Assembly: GCF_000194605.1 (NCBI RefSeq)
Contig: NC_015321.1
Coordinates: forward strand, 1,736,001-1,800,000
DNA length: 64,000 nt
Reading direction: 5' to 3'
From: Fluviicola taffensis DSM 16823
Lineage (GTDB): Bacteria > Bacteroidota > Bacteroidia > Flavobacteriales_D > Crocinitomicaceae
This document shows positions 7,929 to 16,523 of this stretch, one piece after another. The first letter of the stretch is position 1, and every line of letters begins with the position of its first letter. The translations under genes and the position numbers were made by a program. A model generated the notes under the pieces. That model did no database searches and was not told the origin of the DNA. It worked only from the letters and a program-made list of their open reading frames with translations.

Positions 7929-9798
7929 ATCTTCCTAAATGAATTAATAAAACTGAAATATCGCTAGGGGAAACACCACTAACTCTTGACGCCTGACCAA
8001 TGGTAGCAGGCTTAATTTTCGTCAACTTATCTCTTGCCTCTAAAGACAAAGACTTCATAGAATTATAGTCAATAGAAGCAGGAATAACTAATGTTTCCAT
8101 TCGAGATAACTTTAGTGCTACCTCTTCCTCACGAGCAATATAACCTTCATATTTTAACAAAATTTCAGCTTGTTCTACAGCATCGGCATGTTCCACGTGT
8201 AACCTTTCGGCCAAACCACGAACATGTTCACTCATTTCTAATACATGCTCCATGGTAACATGTGGGCGAGTGATAACTGAAGACAATTTGATTTGTTGTG
8301 AAAGAGGGGCGCTTCCAACACCTTCCAAAATAGGATTCGCAATTTCTGGGCTAACACCTTCCTTACGCAAAGCACCTATTAGTTCTTTGGCTGCATTCAC
8401 TTTTCTATTCACACGATCCAAAGCTTCTTGATCCTGTAAACCTAATTCAACAGCCATAGGAACCAAACGAATATCCGCATTATCCTGACGAAGTAAAATA
8501 CGATACTCTGCTCTAGAAGTAAACATTCTATACGGTTCTTGGGTTCCTTTAGTAATCAAATCATCGATTAAAACTCCAATATAAGCATCACTTCTTCCTA
8601 AAATAAGCGGTTCTCTTTCTTGTACTTTCAATGCCGCATTAATTCCCGCCATCAGACCTTGACAAGCTGCTTCTTCATATCCAGTTGTACCGTTAATTTG
8701 TCCAGCAAAATACAATCCCTCTATCAACTTTGTCTCCAAGGTGTGTTTCAACTGAGTAGGAGGGAAGTAATCGTATTCAATCGCATAACCCGGTCTGAAC
8801 ATCTTTGCATTTTCGAATCCTTCAATGGAATGAAGCGCACGCAACTGAACATCTTCTGGTAAACTCGTAGAGAAACCATTCACATAAATCTCAACTGTTT
8901 TCCAACCTTCAGGCTCTACAAACAATTGATGTCTATCTCTATCTGCAAAACGGTTAATCTTATCCTCAATACTTGGACAATATCTTGGACCACTACTTTT
9001 AATAGCACCATTAAACATGGGCGAACGGTCAAACCCTTCACGCAACAAATCATGAGTTAGGGTAGAGGTATAAGTAATGTGACAAGGGCGCTGAATTTTC
9101 AAAGCCTCGGTATTTCCGTAAGAAAACTTACTTGGATTTTTATCCCCTTCTTGAATTTCCATCTTGGAATAATCCAAAGATCTACCATCAATTCTTGGTG
9201 GAGTTCCTGTTTTCATTCGTCCAGACTCAAAACCCAAAGCAATCAAATCTTCGGTAATTCCAGTTGAACCTTTCTCACCAATTCGTCCACCTCCAAACTG
9301 TTTTTCACCCAAATGAATCAGTCCATTCAAAAACGTTCCATTAGTCAAAACAACCGATTTTCCATAAATAGAAAGACCCATTGAGGTTCGAACCCCAACA
9401 ACCTTTCCACCTTCCACAATCAATCCGTTTGACATATCTTGCCAAAAATCCACGTTCGGATTTTGCTCCAGCAACAAACGCCATTCTTCAGCGAACTTCA
9501 TTCGATCATTCTGAGTACGAGGAGACCACATTGCTGGTCCTTTCGAAATATTCAACATCCGAAATTGAATCGCAGACAAATCTGAAACAATTCCAGAGCC
9601 ACCTCCAAGCGCATCAATTTCTCTCACTATTTGCCCTTTCGCCACACCACCCATTGCAGGGTTGCAACTCATCTGAGCAATTGTATTCATATTCATTGTA
9701 ACTAACAACACCGAACTTCCCAATTTCGCAGCTGCATTCGCAGCTTCGCAACCAGCATGTCCACCACCCACTACAATGACATCATAATTCTTCAACAT
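7927..9798 (-). CDS. mnmG: tRNA U34 carboxymethylaminomethyl synthase subunit MnmG
   Basis: 623 residues, normal for MnmG (GidA). With MnmE it installs the cmnm5 group on U34 of tRNAs reading NNA/NNG codons, using FAD, NADH and methylene-THF. The FAD-binding [17 protein letters not shown] lies at residues 8-24, followed by [20 protein letters not shown], the signature around the catalytic cysteine region, and [18 protein letters not shown] near residue 370 where the FAD site is completed. The C-terminal helical domain ends [12 protein letters not shown]. It follows ybeY by 42 bp, a gap that holds a perfect parS site. A degenerate parS lies inside its coding sequence. No mnmE or rsmG is seen nearby. 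Confidence 0.98.
   Translation of the reverse strand: MLKNYDVIVVGGGHAGCEAANAAAKLGSSVLLVTMNMNTIAQMSCNPAMGGVAKGQIVREIDALGGGSGIVSDLSAIQFRMLNISKGPAMWSPRTQNDRMKFAEEWRLLLEQNPNVDFWQDMSNGLIVEGGKVVGVRTSMGLSIYGKSVVLTNGTFLNGLIHLGEKQFGGGRIGEKGSTGITEDLIALGFESGRMKTGTPPRIDGRSLDYSKMEIQEGDKNPSKFSYGNTEALKIQRPCHITYTSTLTHDLLREGFDRSPMFNGAIKSSGPRYCPSIEDKINRFADRDRHQLFVEPEGWKTVEIYVNGFSTSLPEDVQLRALHSIEGFENAKMFRPGYAIEYDYFPPTQLKHTLETKLIEGLYFAGQINGTTGYEEAACQGLMAGINAALKVQEREPLILGRSDAYIGVLIDDLITKGTQEPYRMFTSRAEYRILLRQDNADIRLVPMAVELGLQDQEALDRVNRKVNAAKELIGALRKEGVSPEIANPILEGVGSAPLSQQIKLSSVITRPHVTMEHVLEMSEHVRGLAERLHVEHADAVEQAEILLKYEGYIAREEEVALKLSRMETLVIPASIDYNSMKSLSLEARDKLTKIKPATIGQASRVSGVSPSDISVLLIHLGR
8189..8204 (+). promoter_or_regulatory. 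Degenerate parS-like site inside mnmG
   Basis: TGTTCCACGTGTAACC matches 14 of 16 bases of parS. It is embedded in mnmG codons for LHVEH. Weak alone, but it lies between stronger sites. Confidence 0.5.
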
Positions 9799-9807
9799 AC
9801 TATTTCA

Positions 9808-9823
9808 TGTTTCACGTGGAACA
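9808..9823 (+). promoter_or_regulatory. parS ParB-binding site 2, perfect match
   Basis: TGTTTCACGTGGAACA is the exact reverse complement of the parS 16-mer. It occupies the 42-bp gap between ybeY and mnmG, just upstream of the mnmG start codon. Confidence 0.9.
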
Positions 9824-9840
9824 AAATTACTACCATCACA

Positions 9841-10284
9841 CTAAGCCTTCAAATGTTCCACGTGAAACTTACGTAACATTAACATATCGTTTTCTTTCTG
9901 TCGCATCAACTTCTCATCCTCATCAGACTTATCTTTATAACCACACAAGTGCAATAAACCATGAACACAAACACGATGCAATTCATCTTGAAACAAGACA
10001 TCAAACTCATCTGCGTTATCCCGAACACGATCAACACTAATAAACAAATCACCAGAAACCAAATCTTCTTCAGTATAATCGAATGTGATAATATCCGTGA
10101 AAAAATCATGTTGCAAATATTCTCTATTCATTTCTAACAAATGCTCATCTGAACAAAAAATCAAAGAAATATCACCCAAAGATTTTCCTTCAGCCTCACA
10201 AACGTTCGAATACCATGCAAACAAAAATTCCGGATTTACACCCGGAACTTCATCTATATCTTCAAAAAAAATCTCTACCATCAT
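9841..10284 (-). CDS. ybeY: Endoribonuclease YbeY (rRNA maturation)
   Basis: 147 residues. YbeY is a metal-dependent RNase for 16S rRNA 3'-end maturation and ribosome quality control. Family marks are SLIFCSDEHLLEMNREYLQHDFFTDIITFDY, seen here as separate blocks, then GDLFISVDRVRDNA and the metal motif HGLLHLCGYKDKSDEDE. The canonical third ligand histidine (GYDH) is replaced by the sequence GYKDK, as is usual in Bacteroidota. The start ATG overlaps the stop of the upstream anti-sigma gene (ATGA arrangement); a second ATG directly follows. The C-terminal FHVEHLKA is encoded by a parS site. Confidence 0.95.
   Translation of the reverse strand: MMVEIFFEDIDEVPGVNPEFLFAWYSNVCEAEGKSLGDISLIFCSDEHLLEMNREYLQHDFFTDIITFDYTEEDLVSGDLFISVDRVRDNADEFDVLFQDELHRVCVHGLLHLCGYKDKSDEDEKLMRQKENDMLMLRKFHVEHLKA
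9854..9869 (+). promoter_or_regulatory. parS-like ParB-binding site 3
   Basis: TGTTCCACGTGAAACT, 15 of 16 matches to parS, encoding FHVEH at the YbeY C-terminus. It is 46 bp from the perfect site at 9808. Confidence 0.85.
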
Positions 10285-10694
10285 TTATTAAAAAAAACAC
10301 TCACCTCATTTCCTTGGTCATTAAAGCGCACTTCATCTGCCAAGTTTCTCATCAAGAAAATTCCTCTTCCGTTTTCCTTTTCTATATTCTCAGGAGCGGT
10401 CGGATCGGGGAGGTAAGAATGATCAAAACCTTTACCTTCATCACAAATTCGGAAACCAAATCCATCAGCGGTTTCATAAAACTCCAATTTGACTTCTTTA
10501 CTTTCGTGCAACAAGTTTCCATGAATAATTGCATTGTTCACAGCTTCCGTTACCGCTATCAACACATTGCCATACATGTCTTCATCTATTCCAACTGTTT
10601 GACAAGCTTTATCAATCATAGACTCCACAACAGGTAAGTTATTCAATTCTGAAGGAATGCTTAACGAATCAATTAAAGTAAACCCTTCTTCCAT
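10281..10694 (-). CDS. Serine-kinase/anti-sigma-type ATP-binding protein (RsbW-like)
   Basis: 137 residues with a GHKL ATPase fold of the HATPase_c_2 type. The N box is AVTEAVNNAIIHGN (about 47-60), G1 is CDEGKGFDHSYLPDP and G2 is NGRGIFLMRNLADEV. Relatives bind and phosphorylate anti-anti-sigma factors or inhibit sigma factors, but no STAS-domain partner is in the window. In Bacteroidota this gene often travels with ybeY and mnmG. Its stop overlaps the ybeY start and it follows the DUF4175 gene by 26 bp, so it is an internal gene of the operon. Confidence 0.85.
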   Translation of the reverse strand: MEEGFTLIDSLSIPSELNNLPVVESMIDKACQTVGIDEDMYGNVLIAVTEAVNNAIIHGNLLHESKEVKLEFYETADGFGFRICDEGKGFDHSYLPDPTAPENIEKENGRGIFLMRNLADEVRFNDQGNEVSVFFNK

Positions 10695-10720
10695 TCTTTA
10701 AATTTAATGTTCTACGTATG

Positions 10721-13700
10721 CTAGAATTGGTTGAAGTACTTACTCGCTTTGTCCTTGTAATATTTCGTTAACAAAGGATCTACTGCACGCAACAACTCAA
10801 CTTGTCCAAGCTTGTTACGCTTATACTCATCAAATCTAATAAGGTTACCATAATTCGTGTTTTTTCCTGAAGTAGACTCTCGTTTCTCTTCGAAGCCTCT
10901 TTCTTTCAAGGCTTTGTCACTTTCCAATAAACGTGTTAAAATGTCTTGTTGGCGACGGATCATATCTGGAGAAAACTGTTTATTGATCAAATCTTTCTCC
11001 TGCTGTTCCAATTCTTTGATTAGCGGATTCAATTGATTTCCTTTTCCATTTCCGTCATTATTCATCTCATTTCGCAACTGTTCTAATCGCTGACGAATAG
11101 CCGTTTGTTGAGCCGCCATTTTTGCAACCTCCTTGTTTCCCAAACCAGGCATTCCTTGATTTCCTTCTCCAGGCATTTGACCCGGTTTATCTCCGGGTTG
11201 TTTTCCTCCTGGATTTGGCCCCTTCTTCATTTGCTCTAATTGTTTCTTCAACATTTCCTTCATATCACCAGGAGACATTTCACCACCCGAAGGTTTTTTT
11301 CCAGATCCGCCAGGATTGTCACAAGAACCAGAACCTGGTTTTTCAGACTGTGCTTGCTGCTGCATTGCTTGTAAACTTTCATTCAACATCAACGCCAAAT
11401 TGTTGTAACTCGTCATCACATACTGTTGATGTTGTTGCATTGGTTTTCTGCTATGCTCACCAATTTCATCCGTAATCAATGCAAAGTTTGTTCGAATCTC
11501 CTTTACTTCTTTATCAATAAAAGGCGCGATTTTCGTTTGTCTTTTAGCCAGAGCCATCAAGCTATCTTCAATCAATTTATTGTCATCGATAATGCTCCGC
11601 TGTTTTCTTCCTAACTTATTGTAGAAAGGATCCATGTCTTTCACTTTGCCAAATTTGTTCATCACTGACTCTTGATCAAAACTCAAAGACATTAAATTTT
11701 CGAGCAGCAAACGAATCAAGCCCATGTCTTCTTCATTCTGTTTTTTGTTAGCCGACTCTTGCTGATTATTCAATTGATCTGAAAGCTCTTTCATTTTTTC
11801 TGAAGCTTTCTTTTGATTTTCTCCTGCCTTGCTTTTCTTACCTTGATCCAGTTTGCTTTTAGCGTCCTTCATTTCATTTGAAATATCTTGTTGCTCTTGC
11901 TCAAAAGAATCCATTGGCATTGGACGATCTAATTCTTCGTTCAACTTTTGCATTTCCTGCATATCCTTTTTCAGGTCATCGAACTTTTTATTCAACTCTT
12001 CTTGTTTCTTGGAAGCATCTTTCTCCGACACTTTTTCGTCTTTAATATCCTTCTCTAATTTTTCCTGTTCAGCAGCCAGTTGATCCAACTCCTTTTCCAA
12101 ATCATCAATCTTCTCGTTCACTTGCAAACGTTTCAGCATTTCCATCGTACGATCCAATTGTTTCTTCATCTCGTCACTAGATGCATCCAACTTTTCAGTT
12201 TCGTTTTTCATCTGTTGCTGATCATTCTTCTCCATCAGTTTCTCCAAGTCATCAAGGAGTTTTTTCAACTCATCATCCATTACTTCTTTCAACAACTCTT
12301 CAATTAATTCCTGTTGCTTTAAAAGCTCTTCATCTTGCTCACTCAACTTATTCTTTTCTTCATTACTCGCATCCAATTTGTCTTTAATTGCCTGTAATTC
12401 TTCTTGTAAAGTTTGTTGTTGTTGTTTCAAACTTTGAACTTGCTCCATATTTTTGAAATCACTTTTTGATTTATTCATCAAGGATTTTTGAAGCTTATTC
12501 ACATCTTTTTGAAACTGTTCCGTTTTCTTAAAAACATCTGTCAATGCATTCTTTAATTCTTTCTGAACTTCATCACGTTTCTCATTCAAATTCGTAAGAG
12601 TTGGCAATTCATACACAAAATTCTGAGAAGAGGTACTCTTCGATCCATTCACACCATCGTTATCAAAAACCTGAAAATGATATCCAATCTTATCTTCAAC
12701 AGCAATATTGTCTCGGCTAAAATCAACCGCAAATGAAAATTTATCATTAGTACTAGAATACTTATCTACAAGGATTTTACGTTTCAACTCACCTCCACCT
12801 TTTTTATGAATTGTATAGACAAAATACAAAGAGGTTAGTCCGTAGTCATCAGATATTAACCCTTCAAACAAACGAACCGAAGTTCTTACAGAGTCGATGC
12901 TTTCTGAAACGAGAATAGAAGGAAATCCGTCTTTTATAACATGAACTTGAATATTGGCCGTATCCAACACATTCAAATCTTTATTTTTCAAAATAAAATT
13001 GATAGAGCCATCTTCTTTATAAGTAGACTGAAAGTTTCCGCTTGATCCATCAAACTGCTTTGTGAAATTGTTGCTAAAAACTTTAAACCAACGAACATTT
13101 CTAGCTTCCACATTCCAATCCACTTTCGTTCCTTCCGGAATATCAAGATCAGCTATGTTCAACATACGCTCATCCTTTTTATTCAAATATTTAGGATAAT
13201 GCAAAGTCGCAACAACTTTCCCCAAAGAAGAATTTCCAAGAACTTTTACTTGAAACTCTTTCGACTCAAACCCTTCACTTTCGAAATGAAACACCAAATC
13301 AGTTTTCAAATTATCAATAGGAAACTCCATGCGGTTCTTACGAACTTTATTCATTTTATACCTTCCACGGCTAGAAACCAAAAACACATGTTCTGGAACA
13401 TACAAACCAGTAATATCCACTTCCACATTATATGAACTTCCCTCACGTAAGCGATCTGTTTTATTCACCAATGTAAAATCGAACGGAGCTTCTTGCGCCT
13501 GAGAAAAATTCACCACATTCGAAGATCCTTTAGTAATCCAATTCGGAGTGAAAATGGCAACACCTGCAAAAAGAAGAATAACTGGAATCACATACTTCAA
13601 ATACTTTTTTGATTCTTCATACCGAACAGCTTCTTCAAACTTAACGGTCAATAATTCATTCGATTTCTGAGAAACGCTTGCACGAATCAATTCGAAACTG

Positions 13701-14068
13701 CGATCGTTTTCATTGATATTTTCATTCAACTGAAGTGTGTTCAATAAACGGTCAGAAACATTCGGGAAAAATGAACCAATAATTCGAGCAGCTTGTGTGC
13801 GATTAATTCTCTTTCCAAAAGAATACAAGCGCATAATTGGAAGCCCAAAATAACGAATCAATAAATAACTATTCATTCCCAAAAACAAAATCAAGAGAAT
13901 AAGTCGAACAGAGCTTGGAAAACGACCAAAATATTCTAGGACGCTAACCGTTAGCCAAGAAGCCAACAAAAAGCCAATAACGATCAATACACCTTTTAGT
14001 ATTTCGCTCTTGTAATACTTTCGGATGAAGCCGTCTATTTGTTCAATTAAGCGATCAAATGCTGACAT
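10721..14068 (-). CDS. DUF4175 family membrane protein
   Basis: 1115 residues. Two N-terminal membrane helices (about 25-45 and 55-75) and a third near 160-175 precede an extracytoplasmic beta-rich part, then a long Lys/Glu/Gln-rich coiled coil from about 490 to 800, and a low-complexity Gly/Pro/Met-rich region (GGKQPGDKPGQMPGEGNQG) near 990. The C-terminus resumes as helical. This matches DUF4175 proteins of Bacteroidota, whose function is not known. It is the first gene of the minus-strand operon with the RsbW-like protein, ybeY, mnmG and a methyltransferase. The gap to gltX holds divergent promoters. Confidence 0.88.
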   Translation of the reverse strand: MSAFDRLIEQIDGFIRKYYKSEILKGVLIVIGFLLASWLTVSVLEYFGRFPSSVRLILLILFLGMNSYLLIRYFGLPIMRLYSFGKRINRTQAARIIGSFFPNVSDRLLNTLQLNENINENDRSFELIRASVSQKSNELLTVKFEEAVRYEESKKYLKYVIPVILLFAGVAIFTPNWITKGSSNVVNFSQAQEAPFDFTLVNKTDRLREGSSYNVEVDITGLYVPEHVFLVSSRGRYKMNKVRKNRMEFPIDNLKTDLVFHFESEGFESKEFQVKVLGNSSLGKVVATLHYPKYLNKKDERMLNIADLDIPEGTKVDWNVEARNVRWFKVFSNNFTKQFDGSSGNFQSTYKEDGSINFILKNKDLNVLDTANIQVHVIKDGFPSILVSESIDSVRTSVRLFEGLISDDYGLTSLYFVYTIHKKGGGELKRKILVDKYSSTNDKFSFAVDFSRDNIAVEDKIGYHFQVFDNDGVNGSKSTSSQNFVYELPTLTNLNEKRDEVQKELKNALTDVFKKTEQFQKDVNKLQKSLMNKSKSDFKNMEQVQSLKQQQQTLQEELQAIKDKLDASNEEKNKLSEQDEELLKQQELIEELLKEVMDDELKKLLDDLEKLMEKNDQQQMKNETEKLDASSDEMKKQLDRTMEMLKRLQVNEKIDDLEKELDQLAAEQEKLEKDIKDEKVSEKDASKKQEELNKKFDDLKKDMQEMQKLNEELDRPMPMDSFEQEQQDISNEMKDAKSKLDQGKKSKAGENQKKASEKMKELSDQLNNQQESANKKQNEEDMGLIRLLLENLMSLSFDQESVMNKFGKVKDMDPFYNKLGRKQRSIIDDNKLIEDSLMALAKRQTKIAPFIDKEVKEIRTNFALITDEIGEHSRKPMQQHQQYVMTSYNNLALMLNESLQAMQQQAQSEKPGSGSCDNPGGSGKKPSGGEMSPGDMKEMLKKQLEQMKKGPNPGGKQPGDKPGQMPGEGNQGMPGLGNKEVAKMAAQQTAIRQRLEQLRNEMNNDGNGKGNQLNPLIKELEQQEKDLINKQFSPDMIRRQQDILTRLLESDKALKERGFEEKRESTSGKNTNYGNLIRFDEYKRNKLGQVELLRAVDPLLTKYYKDKASKYFNQF

Positions 14069-14179
14069 AAAAACAATTCTTATAGGAATAACTTACTAAA
14101 GTAGAAAAGTTCACAGAGAACATCTGCTACAAATTCCGTCTTCTGTACACTTAAGCCATAAAAAAGGTTAATAAATGAT

Positions 14180-14187
14180 TACTTTTG
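14180..14187 (+). promoter_or_regulatory. -7 promoter element for gltX
   Basis: TACTTTTG matches TAnnTTTG and ends 15 nt before the gltX ATG, which also excludes an upstream TTG start at 14185. Confidence 0.6.
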
Positions 14188-14202
14188 CTGAAAAAAATAA
14201 GC

Positions 14203-15714
14203 ATGAGCTCGTCAGACGTACGTGTGCGCTTCGCACCATCCCCAACAGGACCTTTACACATGGGAGGTGTTAGAACCGCTCTTTACAATTACCTTTTCGC
14301 AAAACACAATAATGGAACATTCATTATTCGTATAGAAGATACAGATCAAACCCGTTTCGTTCCTGGAGCACAAGAATACATCATGGATTCATTGAAGTGG
14401 TGTGGAATTATACCTGACGAAGGTCCAGGAATCGGTGGAAATTATGGCCCTTATGTTCAAAGTGAGCGCCAAGAACTTTACAAACCTTATGCAATAGGTT
14501 TGGTAGATAACGACAAAGCATACTATGCTTTCGACACTCCTGAAGAATTAGAAGCGGTTCGTGAACAAGCAAAACTAATGGGAATGCCGAACTGGCAATA
14601 CAACAGCGTTACACGCACCAATTTAAAAAACTCATTAACTCTTCCAGCTGATGAAGTGAAGCGACGTTTGGATGCGGGCGAACCATTTGTTATTCGATTC
14701 AAAATGCCACGCAATCACGATGTGCGTTTTGAAGATATCGTTAGAGGATGGGTTGTTGTAAACACTAACAATTTGGATGACAAAGTGTTATTCAAAAGTG
14801 ATGGAATGCCAACTTACCATTTAGCGAACATTGTTGACGATCATTTGATGAAAATATCTCATGTGATTCGTGGTGAAGAATGGTTGCCATCTGCTCCAAT
14901 GCACGTACTATTGTATCAAGCATTTGGTTGGGATGCACCTTTATTTGCTCACTTACCTTTGTTATTGCGCCCAGATGGAAATGGGAAACTCTCTAAAAGA
15001 GATGGAGACCGTTTAGGGTTCCCTGTATTTCCTGCAAATTGGATTGCAGCTGATGGTGAAAAATATTCTGGTTACCGTGAAAACGGATATTTCCCTGGAT
15101 CATTTATCAACATGCTAGCATTCTTAGGATGGAATCCTGGAACCACACAAGAAATTTTCTCTATGGATGAATTGATTCAAGCATTTTCGCTAGAAAGAGT
15201 AGGGAAGGCTGGAGCGAAATTCGACCCAGAAAAAACAAAATGGTTCCAACAACAATACTTGAAAAACACGTCTGAAAAAGAATTAGCTCAATTATTAAAG
15301 AATGAATTCAATCTAACAGATTCTGAAGAGCGTTTGGAAGCTTTTTGTAAATTGATGAAAGAACGTGCAACTTTTGTGAAAGATATGATGAGTGAAGGAT
15401 CTTACTTGATCAACAAGCCAACTTCATACGATGAGCAAACCGTTTCAAAAAAATGGAAAGAAGATTCTGCGGCATTAATGACAGAATGGAAAAACACATT
15501 AGAAGCGCTTCCAACATTTGACCCAATAACAATTGAAACTGCATTTAAAGCGTTTCTAGAAGTGAAATCTTTAGGAATTGGAGCTGTGCTTCCTTTATTC
15601 AGATTGTTGATTACAGGAGCAGGAACAGGACCTTCTATGTTCGAAATTGCTTCTTACCTTGGAAAAGAAGAATGCATTACTCGTATGAATGACGGATTGG
15701 CAAAACTAGGATGA
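14203..15714 (+). CDS. gltX: Glutamate--tRNA ligase
   Basis: 503 residues. Class I aminoacyl-tRNA synthetase charging tRNA-Glu. The HIGH-type motif is RFAPSPTGPLHMGG at about 8-21; RIEDTDQTR follows; the KMSKS-type motif is KLSKRDGDRLG near 258. The C-terminal helical anticodon-binding region runs to the end. The DNA around 14960-15100 encodes HLPLLLRPDGNGKLSKRDG, standard for the family. The ATG giving MSSSDVRVRFAPS fits both family alignment and the promoter element. folB overlaps its stop codon. Confidence 0.97.
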   Translation: MSSSDVRVRFAPSPTGPLHMGGVRTALYNYLFAKHNNGTFIIRIEDTDQTRFVPGAQEYIMDSLKWCGIIPDEGPGIGGNYGPYVQSERQELYKPYAIGLVDNDKAYYAFDTPEELEAVREQAKLMGMPNWQYNSVTRTNLKNSLTLPADEVKRRLDAGEPFVIRFKMPRNHDVRFEDIVRGWVVVNTNNLDDKVLFKSDGMPTYHLANIVDDHLMKISHVIRGEEWLPSAPMHVLLYQAFGWDAPLFAHLPLLLRPDGNGKLSKRDGDRLGFPVFPANWIAADGEKYSGYRENGYFPGSFINMLAFLGWNPGTTQEIFSMDELIQAFSLERVGKAGAKFDPEKTKWFQQQYLKNTSEKELAQLLKNEFNLTDSEERLEAFCKLMKERATFVKDMMSEGSYLINKPTSYDEQTVSKKWKEDSAALMTEWKNTLEALPTFDPITIETAFKAFLEVKSLGIGAVLPLFRLLITGAGTGPSMFEIASYLGKEECITRMNDGLAKLG

Positions 15715-16073
15715 ATCACATCATTGAAGTAAACGGAATAAAACTCTACGCGTATCATGGCTGTTTGGAGGAAGAAGGAAAGATTGGTGGAAACTATATA
15801 GTAGATGTTCACATGAAAACCAACTTTCAAGAAGCTTCAATGAGTGATGAATTGAGTCAGACTATTGATTATGTTCACATCAATTTGATTGTTACTCAAG
15901 AAATGGCTATTCGTTCCAAGCTGATTGAGCATGTTGGCCAACGGATTGTTTCACGTATTGAAAAAGAAATCAAGGGGTTAATTGGTTTACGGGTGAAGGT
16001 TACAAAAATTTGTCCCCCGATAAACGGAGATGTAGATAACGTAGCAATTAGTATTGAAACTGGAAGCTTTTAG
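15711..16073 (+). CDS. folB: Dihydroneopterin aldolase
   Basis: 120 residues, normal for FolB, which converts 7,8-dihydroneopterin to 6-hydroxymethyl-dihydropterin and glycolaldehyde in folate synthesis. Visible marks: IIEVNGIKLYAYHGCLEEEGKIGG at the start (the YHG..EE block around the active site), TIDYVHINLIVTQEM, LIEHVGQRIV, and VKVTKICPPINGDVDNVAISI. The start ATG overlaps the gltX stop as ATGA, so the two genes form a coupled operon. Confidence 0.95.
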   Translation: MNHIIEVNGIKLYAYHGCLEEEGKIGGNYIVDVHMKTNFQEASMSDELSQTIDYVHINLIVTQEMAIRSKLIEHVGQRIVSRIEKEIKGLIGLRVKVTKICPPINGDVDNVAISIETGSF

Positions 16074-16134
16074 AAAAGTCGAAAAACTGAAGAAATTTCA
16101 ATGAATATTTGGTTAACAAAAACAACCATTTTCA

Positions 16135-16163
16135 TTGGGATTAAAGAAAATTTACTATTTTTG
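16135..16163 (+). promoter_or_regulatory. Promoter of tRNA-Cys
   Basis: TTG at 16135-16137 and TATTTTTG at 16156-16163 are separated by 18 bp and match the Bacteroidota -33/-7 pattern. The tRNA begins 12 nt after the -7 element. Confidence 0.7.
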
Positions 16164-16175
16164 CGTCCACAATAC

Positions 16176-16246
16176 GGTCTCGTGGCCGAGCGGTTAGGCA
16201 ACGGTCTGCAAAACCGTCTACTCCGGTTCGAATCCGGACGAGACCT
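16176..16246 (+). tRNA. tRNA-Cys (GCA)
   Basis: Cloverleaf drawn by hand: acceptor GGTCTCG pairs with CGAGACC, anticodon stem ACGGT/ACCGT with loop CTGCAAA gives anticodon GCA, and the T arm is TCCGG-TTCGAAT-CCGGA. The discriminator base is T (U73), a hallmark of tRNA-Cys. CCA is not encoded. Confidence 0.96.
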
Positions 16247-16249
16247 CTC

Positions 16250-16287
16250 AAAAGTCTTCATCTAATGATGGAGACTTTTTTGTTTTT
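16250..16287 (+). terminator. Intrinsic terminator after tRNA-Cys
   Basis: AAAAGTCTTCATC and GATGGAGACTTTT form a stem with a TAAT loop, followed by a T-rich run, 3 nt after the tRNA. Confidence 0.85.
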
Positions 16288-16333
16288 ATCTGGTAGAAAA
16301 ATGATTATCCGCAATAATAATACGATATCTCAA

Positions 16334-16463
16334 TGTGGCAAATAAACCACAAGAAAGCAACCTCTACTAAAGAAGAGGATAACTTTGATCAAAGTTGCAA
16401 TCCGGCGTAGCTACTTAGTGCACATAATTCCGCAAATTTTAGTTGCTATCTACGGTATAAAAC
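16334..16463 (+). other. Cluster of short inverted repeats, possible structured RNA
   Basis: Three hairpins follow in 63 bp: TGTGG...CCACA (16334-16351), CCTCT...AGAGG (16361-16378) and the perfect palindrome AACTTTGATCAAAGTT (16381-16396). CGTAG near 16405 can pair with CTACG near 16451. The segment ends at a strong terminator. No ORF of note is present. It could be a small RNA; it matches no RNA family I can name. Confidence 0.3.
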
Positions 16464-16499
16464 AAAAAAGCATCCGCCAAATGACGAATGCTTCTTTTT
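16464..16499. terminator. Bidirectional intrinsic terminator
   Basis: AAGCATCCG pairs with CGAATGCTT (one mismatch), with A-run before and T-run after, so it can act on both strands. It lies just downstream of the minus-strand CHU_C gene and after the structured segment on the plus strand. Confidence 0.8.
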
Positions 16500-16523
16500 G
16501 TTATTTCAGTTTACGTGTAATTA

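Noticed and set aside
10706-10724. TGTTCTACGTATGC as another parS
   Set aside because: The central palindrome is broken; about 10 of 16 matches.
11122-12387. Plus-strand ORFs opposite the DUF4175 gene
   Set aside because: Antisense shadows of a long, low-complexity coiled-coil coding region.
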